Of a DNA stretch of 33,325 nt, positions 7,417 to 14,081 are shown piece by piece. Both the position numbers and the translations under genes were made by a program. Numbering within the stretch: position 1 is the stretch's first letter; each line of letters opens with the position of its first letter. Below the pieces are notes generated by a model that saw only the letters and a program-made list of their open reading frames with translations, was not told the DNA's origin and did not search any database. The stretch comes from Solibaculum_A intestinale (GTDB taxonomy: Bacteria; Bacillota; Clostridia; Oscillospirales; Acutalibacteraceae), in contig NZ_JBBMFD010000025.1 in NCBI RefSeq assembly GCF_040096205.1, forward strand, positions 1 through 33,325, written 5' to 3'.

Positions 7417-7499
7417 TTGCCCTTGTTTCGGCTCGTAAGGGCAAAAACAAGGGCAAACAGATAAGGTTTGAATGAAAAACAGGCGTGAAGCCTTGAAAA
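7417..7499. repeat. Proposed right attachment region (arm sites plus core)
   Basis: AAGGGCAA at 7437-7444 and 7449-7456, an inverted copy TTGCCCTT at 7417-7424, and the core AAGCCTTGAAAA at 7488-7499. The segment starts five bases after the integrase stop. It matches the left-end segment at 231-256 in the same orientation. Confidence 0.6.
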
Positions 7500-7521
7500 A
7501 TCAATGGTTTTTGAGGATTAG

Positions 7522-7770
7522 ATAGTTAAATCAGAATTTAACCTGCCGGGGAGCAAAATCCTATATATGGCCGGGCTTTGGAAGGAGTTCGCGGGGGAGC
7601 GGCGCTATGTGATCCTGACCACGGCGGCCAATACGTCGGTATCAGATATCCACGACCGGATGCCAGTGGTGCTCCTGCCGGACCAGCTGGACGCCTGGGT
7701 GAGAGACAAGGACAAGGTGCTCAATATCTTAACCGGCGATCATCCAATGCTCGAGAAAACGGCGGTATGA
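7522..7770 (+). pseudogene. C-terminal remnant of an SRAP (YedK/HMCES) gene
   Basis: The frame is open from 7522, after an in-frame TAG at 7519, to TGA 7768-7770. It reads EFNLPGSKILYMAGLWKEF and continues with ILTTAANTSVSDIHDRMPVVL. This matches the second half of SOS-response-associated peptidases, which crosslink to abasic sites in single-stranded DNA. The conserved HDRMP histidine is kept, but the N-terminal catalytic Cys2 region is absent, so the product cannot work. The break coincides with the right end of the mobile element. The missing 5' part is not at the element's left flank, so a deletion or earlier rearrangement must also have occurred. Confidence 0.8.
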
Positions 7771-7773
7771 AAG

Positions 7774-7797
7774 AGCCCTCCCAAAAACGGGAGGGCT
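7774..7797 (+). terminator. Terminator of the SRAP remnant
   Basis: Nine-bp perfect stem AGCCCTCCC (7774-7782) / GGGAGGGCT (7789-7797) with loop AAAAAC, four bases after the SRAP stop. The following sequence TGTCTTA is only modestly T-rich. Confidence 0.7.
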
Positions 7798-7870
7798 TGT
7801 CTTATACCGATCACCTTATACGTGGGCAGTAATGAAATGCACATATAACATATGCCGGATCAGCGGCACC

Positions 7871-8274
7871 ACCAGGCTGAGCCTGGACGCGCATCGCGTT
7901 CCGGGCTCGGTTTTTTATTTTGCCTGTTCACTCGCGTTAATGGCAAGGTATCTTTTTTGTAGCATAAACCCACCAGGCTGAGCCTGGACGCGCATCGCGT
8001 TCCGGGCTCGGTTTTTTATTTTGCCTGTTCACTCACGTTTATGGCAAGGTATCTTTTTTGTAGCATAAACCCACCAGGCTGAGCCTGGACGCGCATCGCG
8101 TTCCGGGCTCGGTTTTTTATTTTGCCTGTTCACTCGCGTTTATGGCAAGGTATCTTTTTTGTAGCATAAACCCACCAGGCTGAGCCTGGACGCACATCGC
8201 GTTCCGTGCTCGGTTTTTATTTTACCTGTCCACTCGCGTTTATGGCAGGGTATCTTTTTTGTAGTGCAAACCCA
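7871..8274 (+). repeat. Four tandem 101-bp units, each with a terminator-like hairpin
   Basis: Units start at 7871, 7972, 8073 and 8174. The first three are almost identical and the fourth has diverged at several bases. Each unit begins with the palindrome CCAGGCT-G-AGCCTGG, continues into a second stem (GAGCCTGGACGCG with CGCGTTCCGGGCTC in unit 1, 7879-7908), then GG and six T. The two hairpins share AGCCTGG, so only one can form in an RNA. The remainder of each unit is AT-rich with a conserved GGCAAGGTATC block. The array fills most of the 841-bp gap before the collagen-like gene. No coding frame across it is credible. Confidence 0.9.
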
Positions 8275-8413
8275 TAAGAAAAAAGTCCTTGTGTCCGCTC
8301 GGCCTTGAGCGGTGTATCTCCCGCAGGTAGAGTCCTGTAACAGCACATAATCTGCTTGCATATTTTGGTAAAGTAGACAACAGCCGAAGAGAGTATATGT
8401 ATTTAGTATGGCT

Positions 8414-8433
8414 AAAAGGTTGAGCAACCTTTT
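8414..8433 (+). terminator. Small terminator-like hairpin before the collagen-like gene
   Basis: AAAAGGTT (8414-8421), loop GAGC, AACCTTTT (8426-8433) followed by a further T. Located between the 101-bp array and the gene at 8612; it could end read-through from upstream. Confidence 0.5.
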
Positions 8434-8444
8434 TGTATTAATAG

Positions 8445-8463
8445 CATGATAGCGATTATCATG
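8445..8463. promoter_or_regulatory. Palindrome CATGATA-N5-TATCATG, possible operator
   Basis: A perfect 7-bp inverted repeat with a five-base spacer, 149 bp ahead of the collagen-like start. The half-site resembles metal- or redox-regulator boxes, but the match is too short to name a regulator. No clear -35/-10 pair was found nearby. Confidence 0.35.
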
Positions 8464-8611
8464 ATTTCTGTTGTAACCAACTTTTATTTCAGGCTGTAAA
8501 GCCAGCGTTTGAATGAAAAAACAAGCGAAAGCCCCAGCCTGCAAGAACAAAAAATAAGCCGCTGTGAACCTGATTTGCGGCAAATCTTGGGAAAGGAGTT
8601 TGTCTTCTATT

Positions 8612-10117
8612 ATGGAATACTATAGCAAGTATCCCTCCGATACGAACAGATACTGCCGCTGTTCCTCATCAGGAGAGAATTATGTATTCGTTCAGGGTGC
8701 CACTGGTCCTCAGGGCCCTCAAGGGATACCTGGCCCGCAAGGGCCCCAAGGGCCCAGAGGAGAAAGAGGACTGCAAGGGCCCCAAGGACCCAAGGGGGAA
8801 CAAGGATGCCCAGGCCCGGCTGGTCCCCGCGGAATGGCTGGAATCCAAGGGCCCCAAGGCCCTCAGGGAGTTCGGGGAGATATGGGGCCCAAGGGCGACC
8901 AGGGTTTTATGGGTCCTCAGGGAATCCAAGGAAACCCTGGACCTATGGGCCTAAAGGGCGATCCCGGCCCAGTAGGCCCGAAGGGCGATACGGGTCCTGC
9001 AGGCCCGTCCGGTCCGAAAGGAGATAAGGGGGAAAAGGGAGATAGAGGCCCACAAGGAGAACAGGGCCCTCAGGGAGAACAGGGCCCACAAGGCGTAACA
9101 GGCCCTCAGGGCCTGCAAGGAGACTCTGGCTGCCAGGGCCCGCAGGGTGAGCAAGGTCCTATGGGGCCTGCAGGCGTAAAAGGAGATACCGGTCCCCAGG
9201 GTCCTACCGGGGCTACTCCTACAGTGGAGGTAGGAGCGGTTTCTTCCGGCAGTACAGCGGCAGTGACAGCAAAACCTTCAGAGACAGGAGTTCTCTTAGA
9301 TTTTGTTGTACCCATCGGCCCCGCCGGTCCGCAGGGAGAACAGGGCGTTGCCGGCCCCACCGGTGCTAAGGGAGAGACCGGAAGCACCGGTCCCCAGGGT
9401 CCTACCGGGGCTACTCCTACAGTGGAGGTAGGAGCGGTTTCTTCCGGCAGTACAGCGGCAGTGACAGCAAAACCTTCAGAGACAGGAGTTCTCTTAGATT
9501 TCGTTGTACCCATCGGCCCCGCCGGTCCGCAGGGAGAACAGGGCGTTGCCGGCCCCACCGGTGCTAAGGGAGAGACCGGAAGCGCCGGTCCCCAGGGAGC
9601 TACGGGAGAGACCCCGAAGATAGCCGAAGTAGAGAATACCAAAACCAGATATGTTCTTAGTTTTACTACAGCAGCTCAAAGCATCGTCAGCCCAAATCTA
9701 AAATCCAACACGGAGACATATAATGCAAATCTCTCCAAGGTGGGGAGCACTCTGCGTGTCCCTCTGGAAAGCCTGACCCTGCTTGTACAGTCCATATCCA
9801 GCTCAAGCCTCAGGCTTTCCATTCAGCCGGCCACCACTGGAACCTCCGTTTTGGCAGATATACGGCGCGTCAGCATTTACGATGGCTCGATAGACTACCA
9901 GACCAATAACAATGTGACTATTTCTACAAATCTAGTATTGGATGATACTGTATTCACCCAATCACAGGAAATGCACTGGACGCGGATCCGGCTGCAGAAT
10001 CCAACAAGCAAACTGTGGTCTATGTGTGAGATACGCACTTTTGCTTCTCAGGGTGGGGAAAGAACTTCAATCTGCGTGGAGTGGTTCTATACGGGCGCGT
10101 CATTCACAGCTCCCTGA
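8612..10117 (+). CDS. BclA-like collagen-repeat protein, probable spore-surface protein
   Basis: A 501-residue protein. Residues 1-28 are a Tyr/Cys-rich head (YCRCSSSGENYVF). An unbroken Gly-X-Y block of 58 triplets follows (residues 29-202). Two further 11-triplet blocks (236-268 and 302-334) are each preceded by a 33-residue beta-type insert starting PTVEVGAVSSGS. A globular domain of about 165 residues closes the protein. This layout matches exosporium collagen-like proteins such as BclA, where the triple helix forms surface filaments and the C-terminal domain trimerises. There is no classical signal peptide, as usual for spore-coat proteins. ATG 8612 follows AAAGGAG; an in-frame GTG at 8564 has no ribosome binding site. 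Spore location is inference. Confidence 0.88.
   Translation: MEYYSKYPSDTNRYCRCSSSGENYVFVQGATGPQGPQGIPGPQGPQGPRGERGLQGPQGPKGEQGCPGPAGPRGMAGIQGPQGPQGVRGDMGPKGDQGFMGPQGIQGNPGPMGLKGDPGPVGPKGDTGPAGPSGPKGDKGEKGDRGPQGEQGPQGEQGPQGVTGPQGLQGDSGCQGPQGEQGPMGPAGVKGDTGPQGPTGATPTVEVGAVSSGSTAAVTAKPSETGVLLDFVVPIGPAGPQGEQGVAGPTGAKGETGSTGPQGPTGATPTVEVGAVSSGSTAAVTAKPSETGVLLDFVVPIGPAGPQGEQGVAGPTGAKGETGSAGPQGATGETPKIAEVENTKTRYVLSFTTAAQSIVSPNLKSNTETYNANLSKVGSTLRVPLESLTLLVQSISSSSLRLSIQPATTGTSVLADIRRVSIYDGSIDYQTNNNVTISTNLVLDDTVFTQSQEMHWTRIRLQNPTSKLWSMCEIRTFASQGGERTSICVEWFYTGASFTAP
9191..9597 (+). repeat. 198-bp in-frame tandem duplication inside the collagen-like gene
   Basis: Copy 1 is 9191-9388, copy 2 is 9389-9586, and 11 bases of a third follow (9587-9597). 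I see only two base differences (T/C at 9304/9502 and A/G near 9386/9584). Each unit encodes 66 residues: a beta insert plus an 11-triplet collagen block. Near-identity at synonymous sites shows a recent duplication that could expand or contract. Confidence 0.92.
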
Positions 10118-10233
10118 AAAATTATTGCGTTTGGTGTATACGGCAGGCAGTCTCATATCTCCCCAAACATCCCTTGAAAGGCGGCATAAAGGACAGAGGC
10201 ATTCCGTTTTATCAAAATTAAAATATAACCGTA

Positions 10234-10308
10234 GTTACGTGCGCACAAAACTGCCATATACACAGTATATGACACACCGCAGATAGGAATGTTTGTGTGC
10301 ACAGTAAC
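10234..10308. other. Large imperfect inverted repeat with an inner palindrome
   Basis: GTTACGTGCGCACAAA (10234-10249) pairs with TTTGTGTGCACAGTAAC (10292-10308) apart from one gap and one mismatch. Inside is a perfect CATATAC-ACA-GTATATG hairpin (10255-10271). It lies 116 bp after the collagen-like gene. There is no T-run or target duplication, so it is neither a clear terminator nor a clear miniature transposon. The rest of the 484-bp gap (10118-10601) holds two more hairpins and no gene. Confidence 0.55.
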
Positions 10309-10455
10309 GCATAAGGAAAGAAAAAAGAAGCTGCACGAGCAATGCTCATTTTCTATTTTTTCATAGGGGTGTATAGAGGTCGAAATTTGGACCTCGAAAA
10401 TGAGACAATGCAAATAAGCGAACAATAGAGGTTCTTGCAAAACAGAGATAGCACA

Positions 10456-10490
10456 AATGCCTTCTGGCCAACTTGGCTGGAAGGCATTTT
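10456..10490 (+). terminator. Terminator-like hairpin ahead of sod
   Basis: AATGCCTTC (10456-10464) pairs with GAAGGCATT (10480-10488), with inner GCCAA/TTGGC, followed by TTTT within ATTTTCC. It probably ends the collagen-like transcript about 340 bp after its stop. Confidence 0.6.
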
Positions 10491-10526
10491 CCTATGCTTT
10501 TCCCGTCCCAAGGGCTGGCTTGCCGC

Positions 10527-10570
10527 GAGAGCAACTGCTCTCACATAAAAAGAGGGACATACATATTATA
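10527..10570 (+). promoter_or_regulatory. Palindrome and possible sporulation-type -10 ahead of sod
   Basis: GAGAGCA-AC-TGCTCTC (10527-10542) is a perfect 7-bp palindrome. CATATTATA at 10562-10570 fits the CATANNNTA -10 of sigma-K or sigma-E promoters, but no convincing -35 was found. The -10 stands about 32 bp before the sod start. This is suggestive only. Confidence 0.3.
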
Positions 10571-10601
10571 ATGGTAGCATAATGAATTGAGAGGGCTGTT
10601 T

Positions 10602-11255
10602 ATGGACAACAATTTCTATCCATTCGTGAATCTGCCTTTGCCGTATGATTACGACGCGCTGGAACCCTTTATTGACGAAAAGACCATGCATCTGCATCAC
10701 GATAAGCATTTACAGACCTATATCGACAACCTAAACAAGACTTTAAAAGACCAGCCGAAGCTGCAAAAACTGTCGCTGGAACAGTTGATCAAAAGGTCCT
10801 GCCAACTGCCCAAACACCTGCAGGCACCAATACGCAACAATGCCGGAGGCGTATATAACCACCGTTTCTATTTTAACGGGTTAACCAATCCGTCCAGAAG
10901 AAGGCCCGTTGGAAAGCTTGCCGAAGCCATAAACCAGCAGTTTGGCGGCTTGGAGCAATTTGAGTCTGCATTCAAAGAAAAGGCGCTGGACGTATTTGGA
11001 TCGGGGTATGCATGGCTGGTAAATCATCGCGGAACACTGAAAATTGTAACCACTCCAAATCAGAATAACCCGATGGAAGACGCGGCATGCCCGATTCTCA
11101 CCATTGATGTGTGGGAGCATGCATATTATCTCAAGCATTATAACGTCCGCGCCGGGTATGTGGACGATTGGACCAATATTATCAACTGGGAGAAAGCGGA
11201 ACAAAACTACCAAAACTGCCTGAAAATATGTACCAAAAGGAAATGTCGTTATTGA
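10602..11255 (+). CDS. sodA: Iron/manganese superoxide dismutase
   Basis: A 217-residue enzyme that dismutates superoxide to peroxide and oxygen. Metal ligands fit H32 (MHLHHDKHLQTY), H87 (NNAGGVYNHRFYF), D169 and H173 (DVWEHAYY). Residues 10-95 form the alpha-hairpin domain and 105-205 the alpha/beta domain. ATG 10602 follows GAGAGGG. The end is unusual: after the normal C-terminus come roughly a dozen residues rich in Cys, Lys and Arg (C206, C210, C215). Clostridial SodA is known from spore coats, where it takes part in crosslinking, and the neighbouring collagen-like gene fits that location. Whether the metal is Fe or Mn cannot be told reliably here. Confidence 0.92.
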   Translation: MDNNFYPFVNLPLPYDYDALEPFIDEKTMHLHHDKHLQTYIDNLNKTLKDQPKLQKLSLEQLIKRSCQLPKHLQAPIRNNAGGVYNHRFYFNGLTNPSRRRPVGKLAEAINQQFGGLEQFESAFKEKALDVFGSGYAWLVNHRGTLKIVTTPNQNNPMEDAACPILTIDVWEHAYYLKHYNVRAGYVDDWTNIINWEKAEQNYQNCLKICTKRKCRY

Positions 11256-11306
11256 AGCCAAAGGGCTTGCAATTTCAATATGGTTCTTTCACGCAATTCG
11301 TCCGAA

Positions 11307-11336
11307 CCCCCCATACGCTTTGTATGCGGGGCTTTT
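11307..11336 (+). terminator. Terminator after sod
   Basis: A CCCCATAC-type stem pairs with GTATGCGGGG around a GCTTT loop and is followed by CTTTTG, about 50 bases after the sod stop. Confidence 0.6.
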
Positions 11337-11378
11337 GATACAGAGAATCGTTTGCACTGCCTGCAGGTCCTCACATGA

Positions 11379-11419
11379 AAAGCAGCCGGTCCATCTTCTT
11401 AAGATGGACCGGCTGCTTT
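11379..11419. terminator. Bidirectional terminator with a 19-bp perfect stem
   Basis: AAAGCAGCC... at 11379-11397 is perfectly complementary to 11401-11419 with loop CTT. A-rich and T-rich edges let it work from either side, between sod (plus) and the convergent minus-strand gene ending at 11453. Confidence 0.8.
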
Positions 11420-11452
11420 ATGGAAATAAGGAGGCTTTGCTGGTAGGCTTTA

Positions 11453-12088
11453 TTAGGAAACCACGTCGCAGTCTTTGAGGATGACGTTTCCGGTGCTGCC
11501 GCTGCAGGTTCCTGTGATGGAAACGGAATCGCCTTCCTTTAGGCTGGCGATGGCATCGGTATTGTTGTCGTCAAAATAGCACTGCACGCGGATAATGGCA
11601 TATTTGTTGTTTTCATTTTTAAGAGTGATATAGGCGTCGCCCAGAATGTCGGTCCCGACGCTGCCCACGGTCCCGGTGACTTTCAGATATTTGCCCTTGT
11701 ACTGGTTGTCCGCGTTGACGCCGTTTTCGTTATACGCCGTCAGCAAATCGGTGGCAGAGACCGCAAGCTCCGGTTCCTTCGGCTGGGAAGGGGCTTGGCT
11801 GGAAACACCCGCGCTGGAATCCCCCAGTTTCTTGACGGTGACTTTGACTTCCTCCAATTTTACGGAGCCGTCCTTGGTCTGGGCACAGACAGTCGTTTCT
11901 CCAGGCTTCACTGCCGCGTATTCAAATACGTTCACCGTATCGTTTCCCGAGGCAAACAGGTCGATGACCCTTGCCAAATGCGGGCTTTGGATGACCCTGA
12001 GAAACGAAAACGAAGCCGGGTTTGTACGGTAAACAACGCGGATAATGACGAAAGAATCGTTTTTCCGGTCCTGCGCTTTGAATACCAC
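11453..12088 (-). pseudogene. Kinase N-lobe fused to an Ig/OB-fold protein (probable deletion chimera)
   Basis: The frame joins two unrelated parts. Residues 1-58 (VVFKAQDRKNDSFVIIRVV, then SPHLARVIDLFASGNDTVNVFEYA) read like the N-lobe of a Ser/Thr protein kinase up to the hinge, but the glycine loop is poor, the usual Lys is replaced and there is no catalytic lobe. From about residue 59 (AVKPGETTVCAQTKDG) it reads as the end of an Ig-like domain. A Ser/Pro linker and a tRNA_anti-like OB-fold (about 108-211) follow. OB-fold proteins of this type normally have an N-terminal membrane anchor, missing here. The kinase-like reading stays open upstream of GTG 12088 to about 12170, where AAGGGG occurs without a good start codon. 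An in-frame deletion that fused two genes explains this best. Confidence 0.6.
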
Positions 12089-12213
12089 ACCCTTTTTGCT
12101 TTCACTGACGGTTTCGATGATCGCGTGCCGCTGTGATAAATCTATTTTTTTCCACCCCTTGTCTTGTAAATTTTAACATGCTAGAATGCTTATCGCAAGA
12201 AGGGGGAATTTTG

Positions 12214-12640
12214 GTGAGAAAAAGAACCGAAGAGCTGATGAAGCTGCTGCGTACGGAAAACAACATCCAAACCTATCTGACCGTTTGCAAAGCCGAGCTG
12301 CTGGACATGACGGTAGGAGAATGTCTGTGCCGGTTTTTGGAGCAATATCATGTGAAAAAGGCGGACGTGATCCGCCGCTCCGGTTTGAACCAGATTTACC
12401 GGTATCAGATTTTCGCGGATACAAAAACGCCCTTCCCGCGATAAGCTGATTGCTTTGATTTTTGGATTTCCTCTCACCCTGGAGGACGCGAACAGGGTCC
12501 TGAAAATCGCCAAGGTACGGGACTTTTACGTCCGGGACCGGCGCGACAGCATTCTCGTGTTCGGGCTCATGAACCGGATTGCCGTCCACGAGTTGGACGA
12601 CCTTCTTTATGAGATGGGAGAGTCTACCATATTGACCTGA
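12214..12640 (+). pseudogene. Helix-turn-helix-like gene broken by a +1 frameshift
   Basis: GTG 12214, after AAGGGGG, opens a frame (RKRTEELMKLLRTEN to QIYRYQIFADTKTP) that ends at TAA 12442. The next frame continues directly as SRDKLIALIFGFPLTLEDANRVLKIAKV and so on to 12640. Removing one base near 12432-12435 would join them into one protein of about 141 residues. This is the form of a clostridial family with an XRE-like helix-turn-helix (VIRRSGLNQIYRYQIF then SRDKLIALIFGF) that I associate with kinase-like genes. It is divergent from the kinase remnant. The frameshift may be real decay or a sequencing error. Confidence 0.7.
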
Positions 12641-12649
12641 TTTTTATAA

Positions 12650-12680
12650 AGAGAGAGACCACACGTGCGGTCCCTCTTTT
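12650..12680 (+). terminator. Terminator after the frameshifted gene
   Basis: AGAGAGACC...GGTCCCTCTTTT forms a nine-base stem around CACACGTGC, ending in TTTT, ten bases after the stop at 12640. Confidence 0.75.
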
Positions 12681-12771
12681 GCCTGTCCCTGATTGACGAT
12701 GAAAAAAGGTGTCAGTGTATTATCGTTTGTGTGACGATAGGAAGTTCGGCGAAAAATTCAATTCTATTTTT

Positions 12772-13365
12772 TTATACGCAAATGTAGGGAAGAATGGTCT
12801 CAAACAATTCCGGGCCGATGCCGTCAACACGCATCAGGTCCTCCACGGTTTGAAACGGACCGTGTTCCTCCCGATAAAGAAGGATCAGGCGCGCCTTCAT
12901 TTTTAGAATGCCGGGAATTTGCAGGAGTTCTTTCTCCGTGGCGGTATTGATGTTGATTTTAGCCGGCTCGGAGGCGGAAGACTCTGCCGGCTGGACAGAA
13001 GAGACCGGCGGGGAAGAGGAATCCGCGGCTGAGGACGAATTCTCTGCCGGTTTTTGCAGGGAAGAACTTGCGGGCGGCCTTGTGCTTGCTTTCGGACGGG
13101 ACGCCGCGTGGTTTTGAGACGCGGCGTCCGGTTCTTCCGATTGCAGGGAAGAGGCGGTATCCATAGCCGACGAGACGACGGAGGTCCCGGTGCTTTCCCG
13201 GCGGTCGTCCAATCCGTAACCGCTGGAAGCGGGTACACCGGTGACGGTAACCGTCGGCTTTGACTGTCCGGATGCAAAGACGCTGTAAAACGTCAGAAAG
13301 CAGACACAGATGGTGACCAGGGCCGTGACGACGATGTTTCGTTTCTGTTTGTCCCATTTTTTCAT
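12772..13365 (-). CDS. ComEA-like membrane-anchored helix-hairpin-helix protein
   Basis: A 197-residue protein. Residues 10-32 form a single membrane anchor after a basic start (MKKWDKQKRN), leaving the rest outside. Residues 35-135 are a low-complexity Ser/Ala/Pro/Glu linker. Residues 137-197 hold two helix-hairpin-helix motifs (ININTATEKELLQIPGI and VDGIGPELFETI). ComEA of Bacillus binds incoming double-stranded DNA during transformation with the same anchor-linker-HhH plan. No ComEC or other competence genes are nearby, so DNA uptake is inferred from the family only. Both flanking genes read away from it or are unrelated, so it appears monocistronic. Confidence 0.82.
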   Translation of the reverse strand: MKKWDKQKRNIVVTALVTICVCFLTFYSVFASGQSKPTVTVTGVPASSGYGLDDRRESTGTSVVSSAMDTASSLQSEEPDAASQNHAASRPKASTRPPASSSLQKPAENSSSAADSSSPPVSSVQPAESSASEPAKININTATEKELLQIPGILKMKARLILLYREEHGPFQTVEDLMRVDGIGPELFETILPYICV

Positions 13366-13499
13366 ACGAATCCCCTTCCTCCAATGACGATAACATCATT
13401 ATATCGAAAAACAACGAAAAAATACAGGAAAATAAAATGACCGCGGTGATGACGAAGGATATTAGAGAAAAGTGTGCCGCGAAAAAGAAAGGACGAGAA

Positions 13500-13952
13500 A
13501 TGCAGATACAAAAAGTCGAAGGAAGAAAAAAGGCCTATTTGGACTTGCTTTTGCTTGCCGACCCCAGTGAGGACATGATCGACCGGTATTTGGAACGGTC
13601 CGACATGTATGTGGGTATTGTAGGCGGACGGGTGGTGTGCGAAGCGGTCGTAATGAAAACCGGCGAGACCGAATGCGAGCTTAAAAATTTGGCTACGTTG
13701 CAGGGAGAACAGGGAAAAGGCTATGCAAGCAGGCTGGTACGCTTTTTGTTCAGCCGGTACCAGGAGCAGTTTACCGCGATGACGGTGGGGACCAGCGAAG
13801 GCGGTGTGGCCTTTTACCGGCGGCTTGGCTTTGCAGAAAGCGGGATGCGCGCCGGCTTCTTTACAAACTACGATCCTCCGGTCTATGAAAACGGCCGGAT
13901 TTGCCAGGATATGATCCTTTTGGAGAAAAGCCTTTCAAGGCGGCGCGGATAA
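13500..13952 (+). CDS. GNAT-family N-acetyltransferase
   Basis: A 150-residue acetyltransferase of unknown substrate. The acetyl-CoA motif A is LATLQGEQGKGYASRLVRFL (about residues 64-83), with QGKGYA as the pyrophosphate loop. Motif B includes GVAFYRRLGF (102-111), the common GNAT ending before the last strand. ATG 13500 is preferred because AAAGGACG lies just upstream; an in-frame ATG at 13437 would add 21 Lys-rich residues without a good ribosome binding site. It may stand alone or share a transcript with the amidase gene 129 bp downstream. Confidence 0.85.
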   Translation: MQIQKVEGRKKAYLDLLLLADPSEDMIDRYLERSDMYVGIVGGRVVCEAVVMKTGETECELKNLATLQGEQGKGYASRLVRFLFSRYQEQFTAMTVGTSEGGVAFYRRLGFAESGMRAGFFTNYDPPVYENGRICQDMILLEKSLSRRRG

Positions 13953-14081
13953 AAATCGGGACCAGTCCCTTGGTACGGGCATACACTGGACTGGGCGGCT
14001 GTAATGGAGAGGGTGGAGACAGCGTATTCACTCTCTTTTCGTACCGCTCTTCCATAGTTTTACCAAAGGAGGTAACGTAGC

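Larger units (their letters stand above)
146..7499. mobile_element. Integrative and mobilizable element carrying an arsenic cassette
   Basis: Bounded by a 12-bp direct repeat, AAGCCTTGAAAA, at 146-157 and 7488-7499. Just inside each end lies a related 26-bp segment (231-256 and 7432-7457, 23 of 26 bases the same) carrying two AAGGGCAA motifs 12 bp apart. This is the outer-core, inner-arm layout expected for a tyrosine-integrase element. It encodes TnpV, ArsR, an ArsP-type permease, a thioredoxin-like protein, ArsC, a KTR protein, a MobA/MobL relaxase, an excisionase, an XRE regulator and an integrase. No type IV secretion genes are present, so it would be mobilizable rather than self-transmissible. 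The right flank is an SRAP gene missing its 5' part, but the left flank is not the matching SRAP 5' part, so either the target history is complex or the boundaries are different. Confidence 0.7.

Noticed and set aside
7871..8274. Possible CRISPR array
   Set aside because: The 101-bp units repeat along their whole length with no variable spacers, and no cas genes are near.
8140..8583. Minus-strand 147-residue open frame
   Set aside because: It runs through the tandem repeat and non-coding leader, has no ribosome binding site and no recognisable sequence.
10234..10308. Insertion sequence or MITE
   Set aside because: There is no target-site duplication or transposase relation visible, so it is listed only as an inverted repeat.
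12772..13365. Competence operon
   Set aside because: Only the ComEA-like gene is present; no comEC or comEB homologue lies beside it.
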